A DNA stretch of 64,000 nucleotides from Paraflavitalea sp. CAU 1676 (GTDB lineage: Bacteria > Bacteroidota > Bacteroidia > Chitinophagales > Chitinophagaceae), in NCBI RefSeq assembly GCF_029223285.1, contig NZ_JARHUJ010000001.1, positions 558,001 through 622,000 of the forward strand. The letters run 5' to 3'. Positions within the stretch are counted from its first letter, which is position 1, and each line of letters starts with the position of its first letter. Under the pieces are notes generated by a model that saw nothing but the letters and a program-made list of their open reading frames with translations, had not been told where the DNA came from and did no database searches. The position numbers and the translations under genes were made by a program. Positions 51,793 through 60,992 of the stretch are shown here, in pieces.

Positions 51793-52839
51793 GTGGCCAT
51801 CAGGTGGACTATACGGTTTGTATTACTTTTCTTACTGGGAACAGTATGGATACAGGCGTGTAAGAAATCGAATGGCGACAAATCGGGGCCCACACCCATC
51901 AGTTTTGCCATCCCTGCAGGATTTCCCACTCCGCAATACCAGTTTACCACCAATGCATTGACCGAAGAAGGGTTTGAACTGGGACGAAAACTCTTTTACG
52001 ATGGCAAGCTCTCGAAAGACGGCAATTTTCCCTGTGCTTCCTGTCACCAGCAGTTTGCTGCTTTTGCCACCTTCGATCATAACTTCAGCCATGGCTTCAA
52101 TAACCAGTTCACCACCCGCAATGCGCCGGCTTTGTTCAACCTCGTGTGGCAAAAGCAAACCCATTGGGATGGTGGCATCAATAACCTCGAGGTGCAGCCG
52201 TTGGCGCCGCTCATGGCTCCCAACGAAATGGCAGAAGATATTAATAGTGTGCTGGGCAAATTGAACCAGGATGCTACGTATAAACAAATGTTCAAAGCTG
52301 CCTTTGGTGATGAAACCATCAATAGCCAGCGCATGTTGTATGCCCTCACGCAGTTTGTGGGCTCGCTGGTGTCGGCCGATTCCAAATACGACCGCGTGAA
52401 AAAAGGGCTGGCTGCCTTTACGCCACAAGAGCAGATGGGATATACCTTGTTTCAGTCGAAATGCAATAGCTGCCATGCCGAACCATTGTTTACCGATAAT
52501 AGTTTCCGCAATACCGGGCTGCCGGTAGATCCAACCATCAATGATAGGGGACGCATGCGCATCACCCAGAACAGGGCCGATTCGCTGAAGTTTAAAGTAC
52601 CCAGCCTTCGTAACCTGTACCTTACTTTCCCATATGGTCATGATGGCCGATTTATATCGGTAAACCAGGCCTTGGAGCATTACAATAGTGGCGTGCAGCA
52701 AAGCGCCACCGTAGATCCGCTGGTTCAGCATGGCATAGCCCTCAGCACCAACGATAAGAACTACCTGCAATTATTTTTACGCACGCTCACCGATTCCACC
52801 TTTATCAAAAACAAACGTTTTGCGCCGCCGGGCAGTTAG
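51793..52839 (+). CDS. MbnH/MauG-like di-heme cytochrome c peroxidase lipoprotein
   Basis: The 348-residue protein has a lipoprotein signal (FLLGTVWIQAC, Cys23) and two heme c motifs, CASCH at residues 81-85 and CNSCH at 224-228, with the conserved FNLVWQKQTHWDGG and PSLRNLYLTFPYGHDGRF segments of the bacterial peroxidase/MauG family. In MbnH relatives the enzyme modifies a Trp of MbnP. It begins with GTG three bases after the MbnP stop, so translation is coupled. Its stop overlaps that of the convergent epimerase gene by 4 bp. Confidence 0.88.
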   Translation: MAIRWTIRFVLLFLLGTVWIQACKKSNGDKSGPTPISFAIPAGFPTPQYQFTTNALTEEGFELGRKLFYDGKLSKDGNFPCASCHQQFAAFATFDHNFSHGFNNQFTTRNAPALFNLVWQKQTHWDGGINNLEVQPLAPLMAPNEMAEDINSVLGKLNQDATYKQMFKAAFGDETINSQRMLYALTQFVGSLVSADSKYDRVKKGLAAFTPQEQMGYTLFQSKCNSCHAEPLFTDNSFRNTGLPVDPTINDRGRMRITQNRADSLKFKVPSLRNLYLTFPYGHDGRFISVNQALEHYNSGVQQSATVDPLVQHGIALSTNDKNYLQLFLRTLTDSTFIKNKRFAPPGS

Positions 52840-53240
52840 CCCTTCTTCTCCTGGCACAGTTCTATCAACACACTATTGGTTCCTTTGGGATGTAAGAAGC
52901 AAACCAGCTTATTATCTGCCCCCTGCTTCGGTGTGGTGTTGAGTAATGTGAAACCTTCTCCCTGTAATCTCTGCATTTCCGCCTCAATATCGGCCACTTC
53001 AAATGCGATGTGGTGAATGCCTTCCCCTTTCTTCTCGATGTACCGGGCAATTACCCCTTGCGGGTCGGTGCTCTCCAAAAGTTCGATCTTGGTTTCACCC
53101 TGGCGAAAAAAAGCAGTGGTTACCTGCTCGCTGGCTACCGCTTCCTGCTTATAGCAGGGCGTGTTGAGCAGTTTTTCGAACAGGGGAATGGATCGAGCCA
53201 GGTCTTTCACGGCAATGCCGATATGTTCAACTTTCAGCAT
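52836..53240 (-). CDS. mce: Methylmalonyl-CoA epimerase
   Basis: The 134-residue glyoxalase-fold enzyme interconverts (R)- and (S)-methylmalonyl-CoA in propionate metabolism. The start VEHIGIAVKDLARSIPLFEKLL, the KGEGIHHIAFEV block and the ending NSVLIELCQEKK carry the metal-binding His and Glu residues. The frame stays open to 53927, but that extension runs antisense to the cysteine desulfurase gene, so the ATG at 53240 is the start. A minus-strand TATCTTTG box (53261-53268) lies 20 bp before it. Confidence 0.94.
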   Translation of the reverse strand: MLKVEHIGIAVKDLARSIPLFEKLLNTPCYKQEAVASEQVTTAFFRQGETKIELLESTDPQGVIARYIEKKGEGIHHIAFEVADIEAEMQRLQGEGFTLLNTTPKQGADNKLVCFLHPKGTNSVLIELCQEKKG

Positions 53241-53260
53241 AAGTAGTTTTTGAAGTAGCT

Positions 53261-53268
53261 CAAAGATA
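53261..53268 (-). promoter_or_regulatory. -7 promoter box of the epimerase gene
   Basis: The minus strand reads TATCTTTG, a full TAnnTTTG match, 20 bp before the ATG at 53240. It supports the short gene rather than the long open frame. Confidence 0.55.
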
Positions 53269-53292
53269 CTTCCACCTTCCAACCATTCGCGG

Positions 53293-53300
53293 TAAATTTG
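53293..53300 (+). promoter_or_regulatory. -7 promoter box of the cysteine desulfurase gene
   Basis: TAAATTTG matches TAnnTTTG and ends 15 bp before the ATG at 53316. It is back-to-back with the epimerase promoter in a 75-bp divergent region. Confidence 0.5.
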
Positions 53301-53315
53301 TGTTAGGATAAGCGT

Positions 53316-54488
53316 ATGCTGCATTTTCCCATATACCTCGACTACAATGCTACCACCCCCTGCGATCCGCAGGTGGTAGAAGCCATGCTGCCCTACTTTA
53401 CCACTCAGTTTGGCAATGCTGCCAGCCGGCAACATGCCCTCGGCTGGCAGGCCGAAGAGGCGGTAGACTATGCACGAAAGCAAGTGGCGGCACTGATCGG
53501 GGCCGATGTTACCGAGATCGTTTTTACTTCGGGCGCCACCGAAAGCAATAACCTGGCGTTGAAAGGGTTGGCAGAAATGTATGCGGCCAAAGGCAATCAT
53601 ATCATAACCTGTGTAACTGAGCATAAAGCGGTACTGGACGCCTGCAAGCACCTCGAAAAGCAAGGTGTACTGGTAACCTATTTGCCGGTCGATAGAGAAG
53701 GGTTTATCAGCCTGGAGCAACTGGAAGCAGCCATCACTCCACAAACCATCCTTATCGCCATCATGTATGCGAATAATGAAACAGGGGTGATACAGCCGGT
53801 GGAGGAGATTGGCCGGATCGCTAAGCAGCATGGTGTGATCTTCTTCAGCGATGCTACCCAGGCCGTCGGAAAGATTCCGGTAAATGTATTGGCCGACGGG
53901 ATAGACCTTATGAGTTTTTCTGCCCACAAATTATATGGTCCCAAAGGGGTAGGAGCACTTTACATACGCCGCAAAAATCCCAGGGTGCGCATCACCGCCC
54001 AGATAGACGGCGGTGGCCATGAACGAGGTGCGCGCAGCGGTACCCTCAATGTGCCCGGCATCGTAGGCCTGGGCAAAGCGGCCGAATTATGCCGCCTGCA
54101 CTTGCAAGCGGAAGGAGGCCGGTTGAGCCAATTGCGCGATCAGCTGGAACAAGGCCTGTTGCTGCTGGAAGGTGTGCAGGTAAATGGAGGGGCTGATAAC
54201 CGGCTGCCGCATGTCAGCAACCTTGCTTTTCCCAACGTGGATGGCAATGCCCTGATGTTGGGCTTCAATAAAAATATTGCCGTAGCCACCGGCTCGGCCT
54301 GTACCTCGGCCTCCATGGAGCCCAGCTTTGTATTAAAAGCCCTGGGCCTGCCCGACGACCTGGCCCGCAGTTCCCTCCGCTTCAGCCTCGGCCGGTTCAC
54401 TACCGTCGCCGAGATCGAATACACCATTCAACGAGTTTCCGAAACTGTGCGCTCTTTGCGGGCTCTCGATCCGTTTTCTGCATCTTAA
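53316..54488 (+). CDS. Cysteine desulfurase (NifS/IscS family)
   Basis: The 390-residue PLP enzyme takes sulfur from cysteine for iron-sulfur clusters and thiolated tRNA. The PLP lysine is Lys205 in SFSAHKLYGPKG, the conserved His in TEHKAVLDAC, and the catalytic loop Cys is Cys329 in ATGSACTSAS. It is the IscS/NifS-like type by the long active-site loop and length. No iscU or sufU partner is adjacent. It is divergent from the epimerase gene, and a terminator (54575-54603) follows. Confidence 0.93.
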   Translation: MLHFPIYLDYNATTPCDPQVVEAMLPYFTTQFGNAASRQHALGWQAEEAVDYARKQVAALIGADVTEIVFTSGATESNNLALKGLAEMYAAKGNHIITCVTEHKAVLDACKHLEKQGVLVTYLPVDREGFISLEQLEAAITPQTILIAIMYANNETGVIQPVEEIGRIAKQHGVIFFSDATQAVGKIPVNVLADGIDLMSFSAHKLYGPKGVGALYIRRKNPRVRITAQIDGGGHERGARSGTLNVPGIVGLGKAAELCRLHLQAEGGRLSQLRDQLEQGLLLLEGVQVNGGADNRLPHVSNLAFPNVDGNALMLGFNKNIAVATGSACTSASMEPSFVLKALGLPDDLARSSLRFSLGRFTTVAEIEYTIQRVSETVRSLRALDPFSAS

Positions 54489-54791
54489 GAAGAAGCTGTC
54501 CCTTTTTTGGGGCTATGAAGGCCGTTTCAACAGCTAATAAATTGACATATCCTTACGGCTGGACCTCCTAAAAAGCAAAAACTCTCCGGGGGGAGAGCTT
54601 TTGGTGCAGTAGGTTATGGTTATCTGTGTAAAATATATGTATGGCTAAGCCGTTAATAATCACGGATAGTTCTACAATAGGAAATGGATTTTTGTGTTTG
54701 GGAGACAGCGAATATAGGTAAATCCTCTTTTCGTAGATCACTATCAACCGGTTTTCTTTTTATGTAGGTATAATCTCTTATTTTCGTACGC
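54489..54791. other. Intergenic region between the desulfurase gene and gldF
   Basis: It holds the terminator at 54575-54603 and otherwise no supported feature. A box with one mismatch (TATTTTCG, 54779-54786) lies 5 bp before the gldF ATG. Confidence 0.55.
54575..54603 (+). terminator. Terminator of the cysteine desulfurase gene
   Basis: CTCTCC (54582-54587) pairs with GGAGAG (54592-54597) around a GGGG loop, followed by CTTTT. The stem is short, so confidence is moderate. Confidence 0.55.
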
Positions 54792-55514
54792 ATGTGGCCT
54801 GTTTGTAAAAAAGAATTTCGACAATTCTTCAGTAGTCTCACCGGGTATATTGCCATTGTGGTGTTCCTGTTGCTGAATGGATTGTTCCTGTTTGTGTTTC
54901 CCGATACCAATATCCTTGATTTTGGGTATGCTACGCTTGATAAATTTTTTGAATTGGCACCCTGGATCCTCCTATTGCTGATCCCCGCCATCACCATGCG
55001 CAGCTTTGCCGACGAATTCAAAGGTGGCACTTTCGAGATCCTGCAAACCAAACCGCTCTCCCGCTGGCAGGTAGTGGGGGGCAAATATTTCGGCGCCCTC
55101 CTGGTGGTGCTGATCGCCCTGCTACCCACGCTCGTTTACATCATTACCATACTGCAGTTGTCCGAATCGGGCGGTATCGACACCGGGGCCATCATCGGGT
55201 CCTATATCGGTCTCCTTTTCCTCGTGGCTGTTTTTGTCGCCATCGGCATTTGCTGCAGCAGCTTTACCAATAATGCCGTAGTGGCGTTCATCGTGAGTGC
55301 ATTTGTGTGTTTCCTGCTGTACAGCGGGTTCAATGCTATCAGCCGCATACCGGCCCTCGAATCGGGCGCCGATTATTACGTTGGCATGGCGGGTATCGAT
55401 TTCCATTACCGCAGCGTGAGCCGCGGCGTGGTCGACAGCCGGGATATCATTTATTTCCTCGGCATTATCGGCTTCTTTTTGACATTTACAGCTAAGAACT
55501 TATTGAAACGATAA
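54792..55514 (+). CDS. gldF: Gliding motility ABC transporter permease GldF
   Basis: The 240-residue membrane protein has six hydrophobic helices and matches GldF, the ABC-2 type permease of the GldA-GldF-GldG complex needed for gliding in many Bacteroidetes. Typical blocks are CKKEFRQFFSSLTGYIAI at the N-terminus and ITMRSFADEFKGGTFEIL with TKPLSRWQVVGGKYFGA in the middle. gldG follows after 64 bp; gldA (the ATPase) is not in the window. It fits an organism with gliding and T9SS secretion. Confidence 0.92.
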   Translation: MWPVCKKEFRQFFSSLTGYIAIVVFLLLNGLFLFVFPDTNILDFGYATLDKFFELAPWILLLLIPAITMRSFADEFKGGTFEILQTKPLSRWQVVGGKYFGALLVVLIALLPTLVYIITILQLSESGGIDTGAIIGSYIGLLFLVAVFVAIGICCSSFTNNAVVAFIVSAFVCFLLYSGFNAISRIPALESGADYYVGMAGIDFHYRSVSRGVVDSRDIIYFLGIIGFFLTFTAKNLLKR

Positions 55515-55578
55515 ACCAATGGTATCGGGCCGCAGCCGGCCCTTTAACTGATGGAAGTCTGAGAGATCATTAATGACT

Positions 55579-57288
55579 ATGAAAAAACTGTTTGCTACAA
55601 AATACTGGTGGATTTATTTGCTGATCGTACTGGTGGGTGTCAATTACCTCGCCTCCCAATTCCATTTCCGCCTGGACCTTACCCAGGAAAAACGATTCAC
55701 TTTATCTACCCCCACGAAAAAGCTGTTGAGCAACCTCAACGATCCCGTAACGGTTACCGTATTCCTGGATGGCGACATGCCTGCCGGCTTTAAACGTCTC
55801 GCCAACAGTACCCGCGAACTGTTGCAGGAGTTCAAAGAGAACGGAAAGGGCAATATCCATTTCCGCTTTCAAAGACCGGGGTCGGATAAGGCAGACACCG
55901 CCGGCGTGTATTCGATGGACTCCCTGATGAGCCTGGGCCTCAAGCCTACCAACGTTCGCGTTAAAGCCAAAGAAGGAGAGGGGGAAGAACAGCGCTACCT
56001 GTTTCCGGGTGCTATCGTTACCTATCACGATCGCATTGTACCCGTCGACTTTCTACAGAGTTCAAAAGTGAACGACGGCGATCCTTTCAGCACTCTGAAT
56101 AATGCAGACGCCCTACTCGAGTTTAAGCTGGCGCACGCGATCCAGAAAATAACCGCCGAAACAGTGCCTGCCGTTGGTTACCTGCTGGGTAATGGCGAAC
56201 CCATGACCTATAATGTATACGACCTCATAGAAGGAGCCCTGAAACCCAACTATGGATTTGGATTTGTACCCATCGACAGTGTGAAAGTGATACCGCAGTA
56301 TTTCAATGCGCTGGTGGTGATGAAGCCCACGAAAGCCTTCACCAACGAACAAAAGCTGAAGATCGATCAATATATAATGCATGGCGGTAAGGTGATCTGG
56401 CTGCTCGATAAGCTGGATGCCAATCTCGATAGCCTGATGCGTAAGAACGGCGATTTTGTGGCCTTCGATTTTGGTCTCAATCTCGACGACCAGTTCTTCA
56501 AATATGGCGTGCGGATCAATGCCGACCTGGTGCAGGACCTCCAATGCGACCGCATCCCCATGGTGGTAGGCAGCATGGGCGACAAGCCGCAAACCGAATT
56601 GCAATCCTGGCCTTATTTCCCCTTATTGTCTTCCTACAGCAACAACCCCATCGCGAAAAACATGGACCAGGTGCTGTCACTGTTCCCCAGTTCGATCGAT
56701 ACGGTGAAAGCGCCCGGCATTCAAAAGACGGTGCTGCTGGCAACCTCCTCCAACGCACGAACACTCAGCACACCGGCTATCGTGTCGCTTAATAGCATCA
56801 AAACGGAAGAAGATATGAAGACCTTCAACAAGGCCAACATACCTGTAGCCGTATTACTTGAGGGGAAGTTTTCATCTTTGTTCACCAACCGCCTTTCGCA
56901 AGCGACCATGGATACCATGGCGGGCCTTTACAAGCAGCCATTCCGCGCGGCGCCGGCGGAGGATAATAAAATGATCGTGATCGCCGATGCGGATATCGCC
57001 ACCAATGTGTTCTCTCAGGCACAGGGGCCGCTGCCCATGGGCTTCAACCAGTTTACTAATTATCAATATGCCAATAAGGATTTTATCCTCAATTGCATTG
57101 AATACCTCGTTAATCCCTCCGGTATTCTTGAAACGCGTTCCAAAGATTATACCCTGCGCCTCCTCGATCCCGAAAAGGTAGAGACCCAAAAAACTACCTG
57201 GCAGCTGGTCAATATCGGGGTGCCGGTTTTGTTGGTCCTGCTATTTGGGTTCATTTATCAGGCTATCCGGAAAAGAAAATACCAGTAG
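55579..57288 (+). CDS. gldG: Gliding motility-associated protein GldG
   Basis: The 569-residue protein has an N-terminal membrane helix (YWWIYLLIVLVGVNYLASQF), a large periplasmic part and a C-terminal helix (TWQLVNIGVPVLLVLLFGFIYQAI). The periplasmic region starts RLDLTQEKRFTLSTPTKKLL, usual for GldG/ABC-type uncharacterised transport proteins, and contains YLLGNGEPMTYNVYDLI. It works with GldF in the gliding ABC complex. The Met at 55579 is favoured over 55573. A TerC-family gene follows after 165 bp with its own promoter box. Confidence 0.9.
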   Translation: MKKLFATKYWWIYLLIVLVGVNYLASQFHFRLDLTQEKRFTLSTPTKKLLSNLNDPVTVTVFLDGDMPAGFKRLANSTRELLQEFKENGKGNIHFRFQRPGSDKADTAGVYSMDSLMSLGLKPTNVRVKAKEGEGEEQRYLFPGAIVTYHDRIVPVDFLQSSKVNDGDPFSTLNNADALLEFKLAHAIQKITAETVPAVGYLLGNGEPMTYNVYDLIEGALKPNYGFGFVPIDSVKVIPQYFNALVVMKPTKAFTNEQKLKIDQYIMHGGKVIWLLDKLDANLDSLMRKNGDFVAFDFGLNLDDQFFKYGVRINADLVQDLQCDRIPMVVGSMGDKPQTELQSWPYFPLLSSYSNNPIAKNMDQVLSLFPSSIDTVKAPGIQKTVLLATSSNARTLSTPAIVSLNSIKTEEDMKTFNKANIPVAVLLEGKFSSLFTNRLSQATMDTMAGLYKQPFRAAPAEDNKMIVIADADIATNVFSQAQGPLPMGFNQFTNYQYANKDFILNCIEYLVNPSGILETRSKDYTLRLLDPEKVETQKTTWQLVNIGVPVLLVLLFGFIYQAIRKRKYQ

Positions 57289-57426
57289 GGCAACAGGCCG
57301 GCATGGCGATGCTGCCCGGTCTTTTCGATTTAACTTTCTTTTAAGACCCGGTAAACGCCCATAATTCCCCTGATTTGTACAATTGCAGACCCACTGTAGA
57401 CATGCCCTTAAACCGGCATTGGCCCC

Positions 57427-57434
57427 TATCTTTG
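57427..57434 (+). promoter_or_regulatory. -7 promoter box of the TerC-family gene
   Basis: TATCTTTG matches TAnnTTTG and ends 19 bp before the ATG at 57454. Confidence 0.6.
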
Positions 57435-57453
57435 CTGCCATCAACAACTAAGC

Positions 57454-58416
57454 ATGACAAGGGATCAAATCACTTACCTGGTCTTTGGAATTGTTCTGAT
57501 ACTGGCTATCGTCATTGACCTCGGACTTTTCAGCAAGCGATCTACCCACGTATCGCTTAAGAAGGCATTTTGGGTAAGCGTGTTCTGGGTGGCACTGGGT
57601 CTCAGCTTTGGCGTATTCATCTGGTTCGAGCTGGGTAAAGGCATGGCACTGGAATACATCAGTGCTTACCTGATGGAAAAAAGCCTCAGCATTGACAACA
57701 TATTTGTCTTCATCCTCCTTTTCAATTTCTTCTATGTCAAAGAAGAGTATTACGCCCGGGTATTGCTCATCGGCATCTTGATGGCCATCGTATTCCGGGT
57801 GCTGTTCATCACCGTGGGCGTTGAACTGGTGAACCGTGTGCATTGGGTGCTCTATATATTCGGCGCCTTCCTGGTTTGGACAGGTTACAAAATGTTTACG
57901 CACGAAAAAAGTGTTGAGTTCAACCCCGAGAAAAGCCCTGTATACAAATGGCTGCGGAAGATCCTGCCCATCAGTATGGACGATTTTGGTGGCCGGTATA
58001 TCGTGAAGGTCAATGGCAAACGCATGTACACCTCCCTGTTTGTGGTGGTGGTGATGCTGGCCACGACAGATATTGTATTCGCGGTTGATTCCATACCCGC
58101 AGTAATGGGGGTGTCTAAGCATCCACTGGTGATCTATACCAGTAATATATTCGCCATCCTCGGTTTGCGTTCCTTATTCTTTTTGCTGAAAGGAGCCGTC
58201 GATAAATTCAGTCACCTGCAGCAGGGCATTGCCTTTGTGCTCATTTTTATTGGTTTGAAGATGCTGGTGGAGTTTTTCCATATCGAAATACCGATCTATG
58301 TTTCGCTCCTGGTGATACTGGTAAGCATTGCCGCATCGATGGTCTATTCAGTGGCATTGGCAAACCGTGAAAAGAATGGTAATAACGACGCCGGACACAA
58401 CAGAGACCTCCACTAA
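57454..58416 (+). CDS. TerC family integral membrane protein
   Basis: The 320-residue protein has about nine hydrophobic helices. TerC-family acidic motifs within membrane segments are visible: MEKSLSIDNIFVFILLF and VVVVMLATTDIVFAVDSIPA, typical of the Alx/TerC proteins. These act in manganese export, and in metal loading of secreted proteins or stress resistance. The C-terminal tail is short and charged. The gene is 8 bp before murF-alr, suggesting co-transcription from the promoter at 57427. Confidence 0.92.
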   Translation: MTRDQITYLVFGIVLILAIVIDLGLFSKRSTHVSLKKAFWVSVFWVALGLSFGVFIWFELGKGMALEYISAYLMEKSLSIDNIFVFILLFNFFYVKEEYYARVLLIGILMAIVFRVLFITVGVELVNRVHWVLYIFGAFLVWTGYKMFTHEKSVEFNPEKSPVYKWLRKILPISMDDFGGRYIVKVNGKRMYTSLFVVVVMLATTDIVFAVDSIPAVMGVSKHPLVIYTSNIFAILGLRSLFFLLKGAVDKFSHLQQGIAFVLIFIGLKMLVEFFHIEIPIYVSLLVILVSIAASMVYSVALANREKNGNNDAGHNRDLH

Positions 58417-58424
58417 TCAACACC

Positions 58425-60923
58425 ATGAAATACCATATAGAAGATATTACGGGCATTGTGAAAGGAAAGCTGGTTCAGCAGCACGACAATGCTTTTATTG
58501 AACACCTGCTCATCGATAGCCGCAAAATGATCTTTCCGGATACATCGCTGTTCTTTGCCATGAAAGGCCCCAGGCGCGACGGTCATGTTTTTCTGCCGGC
58601 ACTTTATGAAAAGGGGGTCAGGAACTTTGTGGTGAGTGAAGACACGGATGCAAGCAAACTGTCGCAGGCCAATATTATCCAGGTAAAGGATGTGTTGCAA
58701 GCGCTTCAACTGCTGGCGGCCCATCACCGGAAACAATATTCCTTGCCCGTCATCGGCATCACCGGCAGCAACGGTAAAACCATCGTCAAGGAGTGGCTCA
58801 ACCAATTGCTCGATGATCAGTACTCGATCATCCGCAGTCCGCGCAGTTATAATTCGCAAATCGGCGTACCCCTGAGTGTGTGGCCCATGAATGATACCCA
58901 CGAACTGGGCATCTTCGAAGCAGGCATCTCGCAAAGCGGTGAAATGGACCGGTTGCAAAAGATCATTCAGCCTTCCATCGGTGTTTTCACCAATATCGGC
59001 GAAGCCCATAGTGAAGGTTTTCTCAACCGGCGGCAGAAGGTGAACGAGAAGCTCCGGCTGTTTACCCATGTCAAAACCCTGGTGTATTGTAAGGATGCCC
59101 CCGAGATCAATGAAGGGGTGGCCGCGTTGTGGCAGCAGTTCAACAAAGGGGGCCAGGGCAGCTTTGAGATATTCAACTGGAGCACGGTTACCGAAGCTAC
59201 CCTCCAGGTGCTCACTGTTTATAAAGAGGAAGGCACTACGTTGATCACCGCGCTTTACAAAGAACAAACGATCGCCATCAAGATACCTTTTACCGACGAT
59301 GCTTCGGTAGAGAATGCCATTCATTGCTGGTGTGTATTGCTGCATCTTGGGGTGGCTGCAAAGGCAATCGCCAAAAAGATGTTGCAGCTGGGCCCCGTGG
59401 CTATGCGGCTGGAGCTGAAGAAGGGGATGAACAACTGTTCTATCATCAACGACAGTTACAGTGCCGACCTCAGTTCCTTCAACATTGCCCTCGATTTCCT
59501 GGCGCAGCAAAGTCAGCACGACCGCAAAACGGTGATCCTGTCCGACATCCTGCAAAGCGGCCGCAACGAAAAGGAGTTGTACAAAGAAGTGGCGCAGGCG
59601 CTTGCCCAGCGGGGTATTGCGCGCCTCATTGGCATTGGCGAAAAGATGATCCAGCACCAGGCCGTCTTCCGCCTGTCGCCCATACCCGAACTCGTGTTCT
59701 ATCCTTCGGTAGAATCGTTTATACACGACTTTCATCACCTCAGTTTCCGCGACGAGACCATCCTGCTCAAAGGCGCCCGTGTATTTGAGCTGGAGCAGAT
59801 AGATAGGCTGCTGGAACAAAAGGTACACCAAACCGTGCTGGAAATAGACCTCAATGCATTGGGGCATAACCTGCGTCAATACCAGCAATTGCTGCAGCCC
59901 ACCACAAAGCTGATGGCCATGGTGAAAGCTTTTTCCTATGGCAGCGGCAGCTACGAGATCGCGAATGCGCTGCAGTTCCACAAGGTCGATTACCTCGCGG
60001 TGGCCTATGCCGATGAAGGGGTCGAGCTGCGCAGGGGAGGTATCAACCTGCCCATCATGGTCATGAATGCCGACCCCTCTACCTTCGACGTATTGGTGCA
60101 ATACAACCTGGAGCCTGATCTGTATTCGCCAGCCTTGCTGCGCTCGTTCGAAGCGTTCCTGAAACGGCAGGGTATACGCCAGTTCCCCGTGCACATTGAA
60201 CTGGAAACAGGGATGAACCGGCTGGGCTTTTCGCCCGAGGAGCTCGATACGGTGCTGGAAGTGCTGAAGGGGGACCTGTTTATCGTGAAGAGCGTGTACA
60301 GCCATCTTGCGGCGAGCGAAGATCCCCAGCATGATGCCTACACCCGCCGGCAAGCTTCCATATTTCATGGCATGGTCGAAAAGTTGCAGCAGGTGATCAC
60401 GTATCCTTTCCTGCGGCATATTTCCAATACGGCTGGTATTGCCCGCCATCCCGATCTTCAGCTCGATATGGTACGCCTGGGCATCGGTTTGTATGGTATC
60501 GACAGTGCCAATACACACCGCCTGGAGTTGAAAGAAGTATCTACCCTTATTGCCACGATAGCACAGATCAAGCACCTGAAAGCGGGCGATACCGTGAGCT
60601 ACGGCCGGCGAGGCGTGGTAGAGCGCGATACGCTGGTGGCTACCGTCCGCATTGGTTATGCAGATGGATACCCGCGCAATTTGAGCAATGGGGTGGGAAA
60701 GATGTGGGTGAACGGGAAGCTGGCGCCTGTAATTGGAACGGTATGTATGGATATGGTGATGATCGATATAACCGGTATTCCGCATGTGCAGGAGGGTGAT
60801 GATGTGATCCTTTTTGGAAAGGAGCTGCCGGTAGGGCAGGTGGCCCATTGGGCGCAAACGATTCCTTACGAGATGCTTACGGGCATATCGCAAAGGGTAA
60901 AAAGGGTCTATTTCGAGGAGTAA
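58425..60923 (+). CDS. murF: Bifunctional MurF ligase / alanine racemase
   Basis: The 832-residue fusion covers two steps of peptidoglycan synthesis. Residues about 1-455 are MurF, UDP-MurNAc-tripeptide:D-Ala-D-Ala ligase, with P-loop GITGSNGKTIVKEWL near residue 110 and the domain 3 region ILSDILQSGRNEKELYKEVA. Residues about 465-832 are a PLP-dependent alanine racemase: LEIDLNALGHNLRQYQQLL, the PLP lysine in MVKAFSYGSGSYE near residue 500, and the C-terminal catalytic region GYADGYPRNLSNGVG with VCMDMVMIDIT. Fusion is common in Bacteroidetes, so D-Ala is made and used by one polypeptide. No racemase gene is seen elsewhere in the window. Confidence 0.96.
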   Translation: MKYHIEDITGIVKGKLVQQHDNAFIEHLLIDSRKMIFPDTSLFFAMKGPRRDGHVFLPALYEKGVRNFVVSEDTDASKLSQANIIQVKDVLQALQLLAAHHRKQYSLPVIGITGSNGKTIVKEWLNQLLDDQYSIIRSPRSYNSQIGVPLSVWPMNDTHELGIFEAGISQSGEMDRLQKIIQPSIGVFTNIGEAHSEGFLNRRQKVNEKLRLFTHVKTLVYCKDAPEINEGVAALWQQFNKGGQGSFEIFNWSTVTEATLQVLTVYKEEGTTLITALYKEQTIAIKIPFTDDASVENAIHCWCVLLHLGVAAKAIAKKMLQLGPVAMRLELKKGMNNCSIINDSYSADLSSFNIALDFLAQQSQHDRKTVILSDILQSGRNEKELYKEVAQALAQRGIARLIGIGEKMIQHQAVFRLSPIPELVFYPSVESFIHDFHHLSFRDETILLKGARVFELEQIDRLLEQKVHQTVLEIDLNALGHNLRQYQQLLQPTTKLMAMVKAFSYGSGSYEIANALQFHKVDYLAVAYADEGVELRRGGINLPIMVMNADPSTFDVLVQYNLEPDLYSPALLRSFEAFLKRQGIRQFPVHIELETGMNRLGFSPEELDTVLEVLKGDLFIVKSVYSHLAASEDPQHDAYTRRQASIFHGMVEKLQQVITYPFLRHISNTAGIARHPDLQLDMVRLGIGLYGIDSANTHRLELKEVSTLIATIAQIKHLKAGDTVSYGRRGVVERDTLVATVRIGYADGYPRNLSNGVGKMWVNGKLAPVIGTVCMDMVMIDITGIPHVQEGDDVILFGKELPVGQVAHWAQTIPYEMLTGISQRVKRVYFEE

Positions 60924-60964
60924 AAACAGGGGTGCCCGGCTAAGGAACTCCAGAGGTAAAGCAT

Positions 60965-60972
60965 TATCTTTG
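60965..60972 (+). promoter_or_regulatory. -7 promoter box of lspA
   Basis: TATCTTTG matches TAnnTTTG and ends 20 bp before the GTG start at 60993. Confidence 0.55.
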
Positions 60973-60992
60973 AAAACTAAATTTCTTGTAAG

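Noticed and set aside
51832-52770. 312-residue open frame on the minus strand
   Set aside because: Antisense to the di-heme peroxidase gene, whose two CxxCH motifs leave no doubt about the coding strand.
53241-53927. N-terminal extension of the methylmalonyl-CoA epimerase frame
   Set aside because: It runs antisense to the cysteine desulfurase gene and across both promoters; the normal 134-residue enzyme starts at 53240.
58413-60893. 826-residue open frame on the minus strand
   Set aside because: It lies fully antisense to the MurF-alanine racemase gene, which has clear catalytic motifs; the frame shows no domain and reflects codon bias.
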